From 2-12-FULL-35-23 sp965196985 (GTDB taxonomy: Bacteria; Pseudomonadota; Gammaproteobacteria; UBA12402), in NCBI GenBank assembly GCA_965196985.1, contig CBDALO010000008.1:1-64000 (forward strand): a stretch of 64,000 nucleotides of DNA, written 5' to 3'. Of the stretch, positions 45,801-55,127 are shown piece after piece (positions within the stretch are counted from its first letter, which is position 1; the number at the start of each line of letters is the position of its first letter). Below the pieces are notes generated by a model. It saw nothing but the letters and a program-made list of their open reading frames with translations. It made no database searches and had not been told where the DNA came from. The translations under genes and the position numbers were made by a program.

Positions 45801-48800
45801 TTGCAGCGAGGCATCTATTTTTTTAACCGCAACATGAGTGGGCGCCAAGCCAATGACGTCAAAGCCTGCTTTGAGGGCGTGTTCTTTTAACGTACGCATC
45901 ATGGTGGTTTTACCGGTGCCTGATAAGCCTTGTACACTGACAAAGCGATCTGCTGTGGTTAACGCCAAACTCACGGCATTGCGTTGGCCTTGGGTTAAGC
46001 GTTCTGGCAGTTCCATTGGTTGTTCCGGTGAGGCAATCGGTGTGAGCGCTTGCTGACCCGCTTTGATCTTCTCAAAAATGCCTTGCTCTAATGCCAAGGC
46101 ACCCTGACTCGTCCACACGCTATCCTTACCTAAGAGTTGCCCTGCTTGCGCTTTGGCTTGAAAGGCCGCTTCGATGGCGTGGTCACTGACTTCCCCCAAC
46201 GCATAGGTCATTGCCGTCATCACTAACGCTTTGTGTTCAAACGCGGCTTCGCGTTCGCCCAGTTTCGCCAGCGCATAAGCCACTGCGGTGTCAACACTGC
46301 CTTTTGCCTCACCACGCAAGGCATTGGCTACCGCTTCAAGATCATGACGAATGGTTTGATCGGCGTATTGAACGTCTCGATAAATGAGTGAGGGTTGACC
46401 CGATGCCACTTGTGAGGCTTGCCAAGGCAATTTGGATTGGGTGAGTTGCTTCTTGGCTTTGGCTTCATCGAGGGTGAAGACTTGGAGTTGCTTTTGTCCG
46501 TCACTAAGCTCACTCAGTAGTTGGCGGTTCATCTGATACGCGGCTAACGGCGTGCAAATGACTTGATCGGTTTGATCGAGTTGGCTGGGCTTTTTTGTAT
46601 ACGCATAGTTAAGCGTTGCTTCTTGCAACGCCTCACGTGACCACTGAAAGACTTGCCCCGCCCTTTCCACTTGCAGCCCGTCTGCCTCAACCCGCTTGAC
46701 GGTAAAGACTTGTCCGACTTCAAGTTCCGGCTGTGCTTGCCAGGGCTTGTCTAAACACAGTTGCTCGCCTTCGGCAATCGCTAATTGACTGGCGCGATTA
46801 ACCCATAAGGTTTGAGGGGTAGTCAGATCCAACACGTTAACTTGACCCGACTCATCCTGGACAAGCAGGCTCCTTGGATCAGTAGGTTTTGCAGCCTCAG
46901 GCGTTGTCTCAGGATCGACCACCCGATACACCGCACGACTGCGCGAATCCATCCCGTTAACTAACAAGCGATCCCCTGGACGATAAAAGCGGGCTTGGCT
47001 TTTCTCCGCGTCACTTAAGCTTTGCGTGGAGAGCACTTGAAAGGTGGTGCTTTGCCAACCCAGTTGCCCTTTCACTTGTTGGTGGCCACGGATTAACTGC
47101 ACTAATTCGTTTTGTTGTTTGTTGGTGGTACACACTAACGTCGTTTGCTCACGCTCACCCTCGCTGAGCTGCACATAGTGTTTGGCTAAGGCTTGTAGCG
47201 GTTGTGCGCTAACCTTTAATTCAATGGGGGTTTGTTGACGTTGGATGGCATGATAAACCGGCTGAATCCCTGCTTGTTCAACCGTCGCCATCACATGCCC
47301 TGCTTTAAAGTTCGTGGTGGCTTGGGTGTTATTCAGGAGGATCAGTTTGGATTTGCCTTTCTCCGCTAATTGATCGAGCTTTTTAAACGCGGCTAAGCTG
47401 AGCTTTTGCGCATCGTGAACCAGGATGCAATCATGCTGGGTATTGAATTGCCCTAAAAAACCACTCAAGGCTTGTTCACGACGAAAGCTAAACCCTGCCA
47501 CGGTTTGTACTAAGTCAGGCTTTTGACTAAAAAAATCCGCAATCCAATCAAACAAAGAATAATGTGCCTTAGAGCGCTGTACCGATTGTTGTAGCTGGTT
47601 CGCTTGTGTCTTTCCAACATGCAGCACTTGCACCGGTACACGCTTCGCTTCGGTTTGCGTGACCAGGGTTTGAATCAAGTCTTTCTCCTGGTGAAAGCCA
47701 TTGACCTGAATCACTTGTACACGATCCTTACTGGCCAGTAAGGTATCAGCAAGATTAGCTGAGCGTTCCTCAGGTAAGGGCACAGATTGACTGGTTCCTC
47801 GACTGGCTTTAATTTGTTTGATCAGTGCTTTCTCTTCGGCTAAGAGTGCCGGTGTGGTGTAGTATTGCCCCGCCTTCCCCAGGAGCTCACCGGTTTTAAA
47901 TTGATGGGCAATTTCTAGCTCAATGGCTTGGTAATCTAATTTCCCGTCAGCAAACCGAAAGGCTTGTCGCACTAAATCGCCATGGCTCATGCGAGTGGCA
48001 TATTCCCCTAAGTGCCACACGGCAAAATGCAAGGCACGGTTGCTAATCTGATCACGTTGGATCTTGGGTGGTGCTTTAACTGTAGGGTCTTCGTTGAGTC
48101 GGTCTTTGCTGGCTTGAATAACACGGTCTAAATTCACATCCAGCTTAGCGATCTCGTCTTTCCAATACTGTTTGAGTTGACCACTGTTAATCGCTTTCTT
48201 GAGTTGACGTGAGTCCAGTGCAGCAACCTCAGCAGCGCGGGCACTGCTTAACCCCTTTTCTTTTAAGAGCGTCGTGATCTGTTGGCGTCGTTTAGAAAAG
48301 TAATCCAACGTAGCTTGGTCGATACCGACAATATCAAAGTTACCGTGTGTATCCGTGATACGAATCTGATAACCGAGCTTTTTCACTCGACTAGCTAAGT
48401 CATTGGCGTGCAGGAGTCCATAAAACTTTTGATCCCGATACAGTTGTTCAAAAGTGCCTTCATTTTTTGAAGAGACTTTATTTGCCGAAGCTAACGAGCG
48501 CCATTTACCGTCTGCGGTTTGGGTGACATTAAACACAATGTTGTGCGTATGGCGCAAAGGGTCTAACTCACGAGAGGTGGTATGTGGATGCTGTGCCATC
48601 ACGAGCTTGCCGGTATTCTCGTAGTGTAATGCCTCTTTAGTGCGAATGCGCGCTTGGGCTAAATCTTTTTCAATCCGTGACAGAATAAAATCATTGGAAT
48701 CCTGCACCACTTGTTCGAGTCGTTCATCACCACCAATCAATAACAACAAAGAAACCGATTTAGGCGGTGAGACTTGAATATCAAAGCCAGGGCGATGCAC

Positions 48801-49040
48801 TAATCGTCCGTTCTCATGTTTACCTAACTCATCACCAGTCGGTAATTTGCCGTCCAAGAGATTAATATAAACGGTTGAATCAATCGTTTCTGACAAACCT
48901 AATGCTTTTGCTCCTTGGCCATACCAGCGCGCTACTTGCCCCATCGATTCTTTGTCACTCAGGTAATAATTATCCTTCTCCTGGTAATACTCCCAAGTCC
49001 CTGGTGAGCTGCTTTGTTTGAGAGGTTTAATGGTTATCAT
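42834..49040 (-). CDS. traI: Conjugative relaxase-helicase TraI (MobF) with C-terminal Toprim domain
   Basis: 2068 residues, longer than F TraI (about 1756). Residues ~1-310: MobF relaxase, with the metal-binding histidine segment HTTSRELDPLRHTHNIVF near 155-170 and the SPPKSVSLLL motif. Residues ~430-830: probably the inactive helicase-like region. Active RecD-like helicase: Walker A VQGLSGTGKTTMM near 1037 and Walker B LFIVDEVSMLG near 1115. Residues ~1620-1980: DUF3991/Toprim-type primase-like region, with AEGIETGLSL near 1850 and VVLCLDHDG near 1890. It nicks oriT, remains bound to the transferred strand and unwinds it; the Toprim part suggests priming of the incoming strand. The start follows AAGGA, 13 bp after traD. 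Confidence 0.93.
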   Translation of the reverse strand: MITIKPLKQSSSPGTWEYYQEKDNYYLSDKESMGQVARWYGQGAKALGLSETIDSTVYINLLDGKLPTGDELGKHENGRLVHRPGFDIQVSPPKSVSLLLLIGGDERLEQVVQDSNDFILSRIEKDLAQARIRTKEALHYENTGKLVMAQHPHTTSRELDPLRHTHNIVFNVTQTADGKWRSLASANKVSSKNEGTFEQLYRDQKFYGLLHANDLASRVKKLGYQIRITDTHGNFDIVGIDQATLDYFSKRRQQITTLLKEKGLSSARAAEVAALDSRQLKKAINSGQLKQYWKDEIAKLDVNLDRVIQASKDRLNEDPTVKAPPKIQRDQISNRALHFAVWHLGEYATRMSHGDLVRQAFRFADGKLDYQAIELEIAHQFKTGELLGKAGQYYTTPALLAEEKALIKQIKASRGTSQSVPLPEERSANLADTLLASKDRVQVIQVNGFHQEKDLIQTLVTQTEAKRVPVQVLHVGKTQANQLQQSVQRSKAHYSLFDWIADFFSQKPDLVQTVAGFSFRREQALSGFLGQFNTQHDCILVHDAQKLSLAAFKKLDQLAEKGKSKLILLNNTQATTNFKAGHVMATVEQAGIQPVYHAIQRQQTPIELKVSAQPLQALAKHYVQLSEGEREQTTLVCTTNKQQNELVQLIRGHQQVKGQLGWQSTTFQVLSTQSLSDAEKSQARFYRPGDRLLVNGMDSRSRAVYRVVDPETTPEAAKPTDPRSLLVQDESGQVNVLDLTTPQTLWVNRASQLAIAEGEQLCLDKPWQAQPELEVGQVFTVKRVEADGLQVERAGQVFQWSREALQEATLNYAYTKKPSQLDQTDQVICTPLAAYQMNRQLLSELSDGQKQLQVFTLDEAKAKKQLTQSKLPWQASQVASGQPSLIYRDVQYADQTIRHDLEAVANALRGEAKGSVDTAVAYALAKLGEREAAFEHKALVMTAMTYALGEVSDHAIEAAFQAKAQAGQLLGKDSVWTSQGALALEQGIFEKIKAGQQALTPIASPEQPMELPERLTQGQRNAVSLALTTADRFVSVQGLSGTGKTTMMRTLKEHALKAGFDVIGLAPTHVAVKKIDASLQLPDPSHRLKAAGIETVTIHRFVFDDSMTFTAKTLFIVDEVSMLGSRLFSDLQDKLIQSGGRALLVGDKHQNPSVEAGKPVPLAQAAGILPYVEMNEVMRQEDPGYKQAVLFAANKAITQSAEQLERLNPQETIDRDVKGIESFPTTSFIEISQPKEPGETAVHDDRELSLAKALKDKLGITMDAADQATETPEHKPSLYETMAKDYLTRTPEHRAKTLVVADTHEDRQILDTLIRAGLKEQGVVHGEELSSTRWVSKNLDQADLLHVKNFQAGDELHFARSFGGVNAGDHWTVLGVIPDRNELRCQNRESQIQMTFNPATLAIPAQMSALTPQTSPLALGDRLRLRQTNRERGWLANTEYTVKHIDQEKVTLLKEDGDLLVLDTQKDSDRHWDYAYTYTSMGVQGLDDRSVIFLALSWRVNATTHKTFYVDLSRGVSNVVIYTDNKAELIRRLSDPEKQQAAEKTSALEVLGLVEPTDSQNQKAPDSLSALDQPTKQSSRTEEEAYFSDSNSERLKPVNDRDQQPRSSVAMTPREPKLDAKAISHALAQQTERLAITLLGEPNNKLSGRGQLRYGSKGSLAINLETGLWFNHETGEKGNLLALIRLEQGLSDFKAVLRYASDFLGHGSLPDPVYRSQSSHVKEKTGKSSTQDYAQLLYRVSKPIKGTLAEEYLNDHRKLHHAQQADLRFLPWINSQPAKGASKFKTPALLAFAKDEQGAIHHVQVIKLDRQTAQKDTRSAVAKQTYGPSKGYGIELNHAAECSITYLAEGIETGLSLVEANKKAHVLAVLGKSNFANIHLDQLADKVVLCLDHDGVQTYTNQLIEKAVARLEAAGKTVAVLLPGAQTIAHRGDFNDLLREKGLAEVIKQMQQPLPLKTLQAILTPEKEQAHYQRIIRAEEKWLANQAKRLANEKRPSAPKPPRLPKEPPLTRPKPPTYQPERIPTEAYHRENRRLTALAKRLQREEQEQTLTSPQQTSKTRGREIGER

Positions 49041-49053
49041 AGTCTATCCTTTT

Positions 49054-50955
49054 CTACCATTGCTCTAACGCAATTTTGGGTTCTTTGGTTGGCTCAGTTG
49101 TTTTTTCAAGCTTCTTGGCTTCTTCTTCAAACGCCTGAATCCGTTTCACCGCTTCATCTCGTCTTGGATCATTTTCTGCTTGTAAGGCAGCCGCCGTAAT
49201 TTTTTGGAGCGCATCAAAATCAATGGGACGCTCTTTGAAGGGTTCTGCAATCACAGGACGTTCTTGATACGCTAACTGGGTGTGTAGAATTTGCGGTGTC
49301 CCTAACAACCGCACGTAATACTCCAAGTCTTTCATGCTCTCAATGTCACTGGGGTACACGGTAGGACGAGTGACCCGTTGAGTGCCAATGGTATTACCGT
49401 CACGAATAGGGTTCGGCCCGTAGCTTTGACTCTCTCGCACTTCTTCGATGACTTGCTCGCCCAGGTTAGCCGACACCCACTTCGCCACATCAGCGGCATT
49501 ACTGCGCGAATAAAGTTTACTGTTGAGCAAATCCGCGATGGCATTGGCCTCATGTTGGCCATAGAGAAATTGCAATTGCGAAAAGCTTTGAATCCCCACC
49601 GCCATACAGCCACCAAATTTACGAATGTCCGCTGCCGTGTCTGAGAGCATTTCTAAGCGGTGCAAACTCGCTAATTCATCAATGACTAACCAAAGCCGCC
49701 GATCCGTGTTCGGCGGTAAGGACTGTATGGCACTCATGGCAAGCCCTAACCACGAAGTCAGTAACGGCTTTAAGCCATGGTGATACTTTGAGGTTGAGCT
49801 GATAAACAGCCAACCTTGATGCTCAAAGGCGGTCTTGACCCAGTGATTGATAGAAAAGTGCGGCTGGTTACTGGTTTCCAGTCCCGCTAAAAACCGCAAG
49901 GATTTGGTGTAGGTGGCGAGCACCGATTTAATGGAGATGGCGGTCTTTTCAATTTCTTTATTCACCAAGGTTTCGGCTTCCGTGCCTTTGAGTAATTGTT
50001 GCAGCTCTTCGAGGGAAGTCGTTAACAACGCTTGTAATAAAAAAATCGGACTGCGTTGTGGATGATCACGCAATTTCCAAGCCAGTGCCGTAAAAATCGT
50101 TCGCGCTGAATCCACCCAAAACGGTTGATCGCCTTGCAAGGATTTCGGCATCAAGTACATACTAAAGTTAGACCACTCCAACGGGTTGTTAAATTCTTCC
50201 CACATTAACCAATTGGGGCAATCACGGGAAAAGACATTGAGATCAATGTGCCCTGGATTATCACGCTGGTAGTAATGCGGTTTGAGCACGTTTTCTTTAT
50301 CGTAAATAATGGCCGGATCCCCTGCTACTTGAATTTCATCAAGCAAGGCTTGAATCGCTTGGGTTTTCCCTGTCCCTGTTGAGCCATGAAACAGGTTGCC
50401 TTGAAACTCAGCGCGTTTAGGCAGGGGCACTTGACCCAGCAATTTAATATCCGAAGCCCCGCGCTCACTGCGCTCAATGAGGCGAGTGAGTTTTTTAGGG
50501 TTGGTGATTAAGGTCGTGCCACTGATGAGCTGGTCATGGCTGTAGCGATCACCCACCTTAATAAAGTACCGATTCGCCAACCAGGTTAAAACCACCATCG
50601 GCACTAATGCAAATAAAGCAGCTTTCACTAACCACGCTTTACCTACGCTTAGAAAAACACGCAAATCCTGGCTAATAATGGGATCCGTTAAATAATGATG
50701 GGCAGTAATACGAGTTTCGCTGTTATTAATAATCAAATGATTGCCTAACCCGATAAGCTCCAAGCCCTGCGAGTACAGTCCGTACCAGTAATACGGCAGG
50801 TATTCATGCAGGGCGATCAACAAGATCACCCCAACACAAAGACAGTACAGCAAAAATGCCCAGTGACCGATTCGGGCAGTGACTTGGGTGAACATCTTCG
50901 TTTGATACAAAAAGATCTGCCCACCCCGCATAAATTGCTTGGTTGTGTGTTTCAT
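49054..50955 (-). CDS. traD: Type IV coupling protein TraD
   Basis: 633-residue VirD4/TrwB-type ATPase that brings the relaxosome to the secretion channel. Two N-terminal membrane segments (around 27-48 and 105-130), Walker A LFHGSTGTGKTQAI near residue 193 and Walker B LWLVIDELASLHRLEML near 425. The C-terminus is charged (EEEAKKLEKTTEPTKEPK), as in the TraD tail that contacts TraI or TraM. Frame intact. Sits just before traI as in F. Confidence 0.94.
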   Translation of the reverse strand: MKHTTKQFMRGGQIFLYQTKMFTQVTARIGHWAFLLYCLCVGVILLIALHEYLPYYWYGLYSQGLELIGLGNHLIINNSETRITAHHYLTDPIISQDLRVFLSVGKAWLVKAALFALVPMVVLTWLANRYFIKVGDRYSHDQLISGTTLITNPKKLTRLIERSERGASDIKLLGQVPLPKRAEFQGNLFHGSTGTGKTQAIQALLDEIQVAGDPAIIYDKENVLKPHYYQRDNPGHIDLNVFSRDCPNWLMWEEFNNPLEWSNFSMYLMPKSLQGDQPFWVDSARTIFTALAWKLRDHPQRSPIFLLQALLTTSLEELQQLLKGTEAETLVNKEIEKTAISIKSVLATYTKSLRFLAGLETSNQPHFSINHWVKTAFEHQGWLFISSTSKYHHGLKPLLTSWLGLAMSAIQSLPPNTDRRLWLVIDELASLHRLEMLSDTAADIRKFGGCMAVGIQSFSQLQFLYGQHEANAIADLLNSKLYSRSNAADVAKWVSANLGEQVIEEVRESQSYGPNPIRDGNTIGTQRVTRPTVYPSDIESMKDLEYYVRLLGTPQILHTQLAYQERPVIAEPFKERPIDFDALQKITAAALQAENDPRRDEAVKRIQAFEEEAKKLEKTTEPTKEPKIALEQW

Positions 50956-50991
50956 TTTTTTAAGCTCGCTGGTTTTTTAAGTCAGTTTTTC

Positions 50992-51336
50992 TTAAGCGGG
51001 TTTATTCACTCGTGTGTCATCGCCATTAGGATCAACATCCGGTTGCATTACCAGGGTTTCTTCTCGCAATGGCGTGGCTTCGTCTTCGATGAGTACGGCG
51101 GTGCCGTAGCACCTAACATAGGTGTTACTTCCGCCACTAAAAAACAGTAATCCAACTATTGCATTACCGCCAATCTTTTCTGTTTTTCTAACAATGTCTT
51201 TTTGAACAAGATCAAAGTCACGACCTTTAAAAGCTTCAAGTAGACTGTCATTTTCAGGCTCAGGATCTCCAATCACCATTCCAAGTACTTTTTTAATTTT
51301 TTTACCAGGAATGGTGTCAGTGGTTACAATTAACAT
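50992..51336 (-). CDS. YbjQ-family (UPF0145-like) protein in the traG-traD gap
   Basis: 114 residues. The N-terminus LIVTTDTIPGKKIKKVLGMV and later GGNAIVGLLFF and YGTAVLIED are the YbjQ/heavy-metal-binding-like pattern. YbjQ proteins form small oligomers of unclear function. GGAGAAA precedes the ATG, and the gene lies 17 bp after traG and about 36 bp before traD, the slot used in F for the entry-exclusion genes traS/traT. It has no signal peptide, so it is not a TraT-like lipoprotein. Confidence 0.8.
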   Translation of the reverse strand: MLIVTTDTIPGKKIKKVLGMVIGDPEPENDSLLEAFKGRDFDLVQKDIVRKTEKIGGNAIVGLLFFSGGSNTYVRCYGTAVLIEDEATPLREETLVMQPDVDPNGDDTRVNKPA

Positions 51337-51353
51337 AATGTTTCTCCTTTGAG

Positions 51354-53135
51354 TTAGTGATCTGTATCTTCATTTTTACCAATAAAATAATCCATGGCCG
51401 AGGCGTGCCAATCGACTTTTTTATTATCAAGTTCTTTCGGCAACGCGACTTGCTCTTTTAAGTGCGCATTACGCTCTTCAACAGCGGTTTTATTATTCAT
51501 GATTTGTTCTTCGTTACCTTTCAGTGAATCAAACGGTTTTCTTTCTTGCGTCTTCCAATCATGACCGCTCAACTGATCCTCTTGATGATCGAGCTTATTT
51601 TTTAACGAATCGGTAATCCCTTGTTGATCTGCCTGTGTTTCAATAAAGTGTTGGTTTTGATTGTAGACACTGCTTGGACTGCCTTGTTGAAAACTGTGCG
51701 AATAACCTTGATAGTCTTCCGCTAATTGATGTTCGCCCACTGCTCGCAAGGCTTTTTGGGCTTGTTGCGCCAATTGGTTTTGTCCGCGCTGACTTTGCCA
51801 ATAGCTTTGCGCCATGCCTTCTTGTTTGATTAGACTGGCTTGATCAGTTTGCGCTAAAGTCTCTTGACCGCTAGCACCGTAACGCTCACCTACCCAGTCT
51901 GTAAACGCTTGCGCGAAGTTTTGATCAATGCTTTGTGAATGCTCTTTCGCATAGCTCGCTGCTTGCTGATACGACTGCGCTTGACTGAAATCTGCACTGG
52001 CTTGCTGCGCTTCACTTTGTGCATGAGCTAAGTTAGTCGCAAGCTGTTGCGTTTCATTCACACCATGGCTGTCACTGTGATCCGTGTGCAAGGATTGCGA
52101 GCTACTGATCACATGATTAAGCGATTTAACAAAACTTTTTCCTTCCGAGGAGTTCATAAAGTCTTGCATTGAGGTGTTGTAGCTTTGGTTATGTGAAGAA
52201 TTAATACTAGCCGCTCCAGTAAACCCAGGTCTATCTATTGGCCCAAACCTTTTCCTTGTGACCGAACCATTAATCCCAAACTTGACAGCCTCACTTAAAC
52301 TAATACTATGCCCATGGAAGTTATGTTTATTGTATTGTTGCAGTTGATCTTCCATGTGCCGGAAATCTTGCGCTTGACTGTCGGTTAAAGTATTGCTCTG
52401 CCCCGACCCACTGCGCAAATCATGCGACCACACTTGATTAAGGTGATCAAACTGATTAAGCGCTGCACTCACACTGTGCTCTTCATTGGTTCGGTGTTGC
52501 TGACCGGACTGCATCGAATGCGCCGCACTTTGATTTAAGGCCGAGACCACGCGATCCGTGCCATGCAACGACGTTGCTAACTGCGACATGGCACTCTGGG
52601 TATTAATAATGGCTTGCCCTGAGGCGGTTTGTGTCACCATAGCGCCATTCGCTAACTGCTCCGTGTGCATTCCGTGTAGATTAGAATAATTGGTATCGTG
52701 CTTGTTCGCACTCCAGTTATTCCAGCTGTGATTGCCCATGCTAACATTACCCAGACTTAAATTGCCTTCGGCTAACTGCCCTGCCCCTTGCGTTGACCAA
52801 GATTGAATGGTACCAAAGAGTGATTGTGCGGCATTCATAAAGACCCCATCAAAGCCTTTGAAGAGCCCGACAGCTAAGAGCGGGGTTAAGAGCATTAAGT
52901 ACCCGCAATAGGCAGCGTATTGAGTGGCTTCATGCACTAAGGCATTTTGATTCGATAAGGTAATCCCGCCTTGCGCAATCGCTAACCCACTCATGTTCGC
53001 ACTGAGCTTCGTCGTCATTAAAAAGTTCACCACCGTAAACATCATCGGCCAGGTGTAAACAAAGCACATCGAGGCAACGTATTTTTTTAACCCAAGTTTG
53101 GCCATTTCACCCTGAAAATCAAAAATTTCAGCATT
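51354..53135 (-). pseudogene. traG: Mating-pair stabilisation protein TraG, C-terminal piece
   Basis: Continues TraG after the IS1634-type insertion; the frame is open from AEIFDFQGE through MAKLGLKKYV. It has hydrophobic segments (FTVVNFL, YCGYLMLLTPLLAVGLF) followed by a long Gln/Ser/His-rich periplasmic region (residues ~110-520) of the kind seen in the F TraG tail, which takes part in mating-pair stabilisation and entry exclusion. The internal ATG could start a fragment, but full TraG cannot be made. Confidence 0.85.
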
Positions 53136-53137
53136 AT

Positions 53138-55127
53138 TTTTAACTCAACCCATTGATTTTACTCGCCTAGTAACATGAATTCTCGGATGTAGTGACACAT
53201 AATGTTAATAAGGGGTTGCATGGGCTGGTAAAGTGATGAGAGTATTGAGTTATGTATATTCGAACCTCTACACAAAAGAGTCCTCGGACAGGTAAGCCTT
53301 ACGCAACCTACCGACTTGTTGATACTCATCGCACTGCTGACGGCAAAGTACGTCAAAGACTGATTTTAAATCTTGGTGCAAATTTTTCAGTAAAGAAGGA
53401 CAGTTGGAAATTGCTAGCTGACCGTATTGAGGAAATTTTAACGGGCCAAGGCTCGTTAATTTCAATACCAGCGCATCTAGAAAAACAGGCTCAAATGTAT
53501 GTAAAACGCATTCGTGCAAAGCGTGCAGAAGAGAATGAGACAAGCATTACTCTCAATTCAGTAAGCGCGGTAGAACCTGACTTTAAAACAGTGGATGTTA
53601 ACTCCATTGAGAGCGCGGACATACGACACGTTGGAGCTGAGGCGTTGGGCTTACATGCTGCCAGGCAATTACAACTTGAGGAATTGTTCAGGGCTTTGGG
53701 CTTTAATCAAAAACAATGTCACCTGATGCTTGCTACCATCATTGGGCGGCTAGTTGCTCCAGGAAGTGATTTGAGTACGCACTATTATTTAAGCAATCAA
53801 AGTGCGCTAGATGAATTACTGGGTACTGATTTCTCAGAACTATCACTCAAGAAATTCTATAAGACTGCTGATGAGTTACTTAAACATAAACAAGTGATTG
53901 AAGATCAATTATTTGAACGTGAGAAAAATCTGTTTAGTTTAAATCAGGTGATCACTCTCTACGATATAACCAATACCTACTTTGAAGGTCGCGCATTACA
54001 AAATGATCATGCACAGCATGGGCGATCAAAGGAGAAGCGGTCTGATTGTCCGCTTGTTTCTTTAGGTCTTGTGCTGGATGGATCAGGGTTCCCGCAACGG
54101 AGTGAATTCTTCAAAGGAAATGTTAGCGAGCCTAAAACATTACCCGAAATACTAACTGAGCTTCGTGCACAGCCAGAGGCAACAATTGTCCTAGATGCTG
54201 GTTTTGCAACTGAAGAAAATATTTCATGGCTTACTGAAAAAGGTTTCCATTATATCGTAGTCAGCCGTAGAGCATTGCCTGATGTCGATGAAACCATTGA
54301 TAAAGTGCTAGTAAAAGAATCAGTAAATAATACGGTTACAGCGCAATTAGTTAAAGATACTGAAGCAAATGAAGTCTTACTGTACTGCCATTCTCAGGCT
54401 AAGGAAGAAAAAAGCTTAAATATGATTAGTAAGGCCGAGGCTCGTTTCGAAGAGGAATTAATTAAGTTAGCTAATGGACTCACTAAAAAAACCGGCATGA
54501 AAGCAATTGAGAAAGTAACATTGCGTTTAGGTCGAATAAAAGAGCGGCATAAACGTGTTTCAGCTCGCTACACTATCACGCTTGATTCAGAGGGTGATAA
54601 GGTTACGCAAATCAGTTGGAGTAAAGTTAACTCTGAGAATCTGGGTGCATATTGTTTGCGTAGTAACAGAATGGATTTAGATGAAAAAACAATTTGGAGA
54701 ATTTATACAACTCTAACTGACGTTGAATCGGCATTCAGATCATTAAAATCAGAGTTAGGCCTGCGTCCTATCTACCATCAAAAGCAAGAGCGAGTTGATG
54801 CCCATCTGTTTATTAGTATTCTTGCTTATCACTTACTACACACTATTCGCCATCAACTTAAATTGCAGAACATTGATAGTAGCTGGCAAACTATACGGCA
54901 GATTTTTAGCACTCAGGTTCGTATCACTACTACAATGCAGCTTGAAAATAATAAATTGCTTTCTATTAGAAGAACCTCTAAGGCAACTCCAGAGCAAGTT
55001 GTGATCTATAAATCGTTAGGCATGAATTCAGAACCTGGGGACACTGAAAAAACAATTTGTTAAGTTGTAGTGACCCTAAACGTTTTTTTAAAACGTAAGT
55101 CATTGATTTGGATAGGTTTAATTGTAG
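53138..55127 (+). mobile_element. IS1634-type element inside traG (ends approximate)
   Basis: The two ends show weak inverted similarity starting TTAACTCAACCCA (left) and TTAAACCTATCCA (right, other strand). No exact target duplication is visible, so the ends are uncertain by several bases. The traG frame is open up to both ends. A near-palindrome ACGTTTTTTTAAAACGT at about 55079-55095 may be the transposase terminator. Confidence 0.7.
53252..55063 (+). CDS. IS1634-family transposase
   Basis: 603 residues, the large size typical of IS1634. The N-terminus YIRTSTQKSPRTGKPYATYR is followed by KVRQRLILNLG, and the first catalytic Asp lies in ITLYDITNTYFEG; later IVLDAGFATEENISWL and a C-terminal YTTLTDVESAFRSLKSELGLR with the catalytic Glu. 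Frame intact. Transcribed against the tra genes. Confidence 0.9.
   Translation: MYIRTSTQKSPRTGKPYATYRLVDTHRTADGKVRQRLILNLGANFSVKKDSWKLLADRIEEILTGQGSLISIPAHLEKQAQMYVKRIRAKRAEENETSITLNSVSAVEPDFKTVDVNSIESADIRHVGAEALGLHAARQLQLEELFRALGFNQKQCHLMLATIIGRLVAPGSDLSTHYYLSNQSALDELLGTDFSELSLKKFYKTADELLKHKQVIEDQLFEREKNLFSLNQVITLYDITNTYFEGRALQNDHAQHGRSKEKRSDCPLVSLGLVLDGSGFPQRSEFFKGNVSEPKTLPEILTELRAQPEATIVLDAGFATEENISWLTEKGFHYIVVSRRALPDVDETIDKVLVKESVNNTVTAQLVKDTEANEVLLYCHSQAKEEKSLNMISKAEARFEEELIKLANGLTKKTGMKAIEKVTLRLGRIKERHKRVSARYTITLDSEGDKVTQISWSKVNSENLGAYCLRSNRMDLDEKTIWRIYTTLTDVESAFRSLKSELGLRPIYHQKQERVDAHLFISILAYHLLHTIRHQLKLQNIDSSWQTIRQIFSTQVRITTTMQLENNKLLSIRRTSKATPEQVVIYKSLGMNSEPGDTEKTIC

Noticed and set aside
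43313..46056. Several plus-strand ORFs of 60-70 codons inside traI
   Set aside because: Antisense to the clearly coding 2068-residue TraI in a GC-richer region, where long shadow frames are expected.
50992..51336. TraT-like entry-exclusion lipoprotein
   Set aside because: No signal peptide or lipobox; the sequence fits the YbjQ pattern instead.
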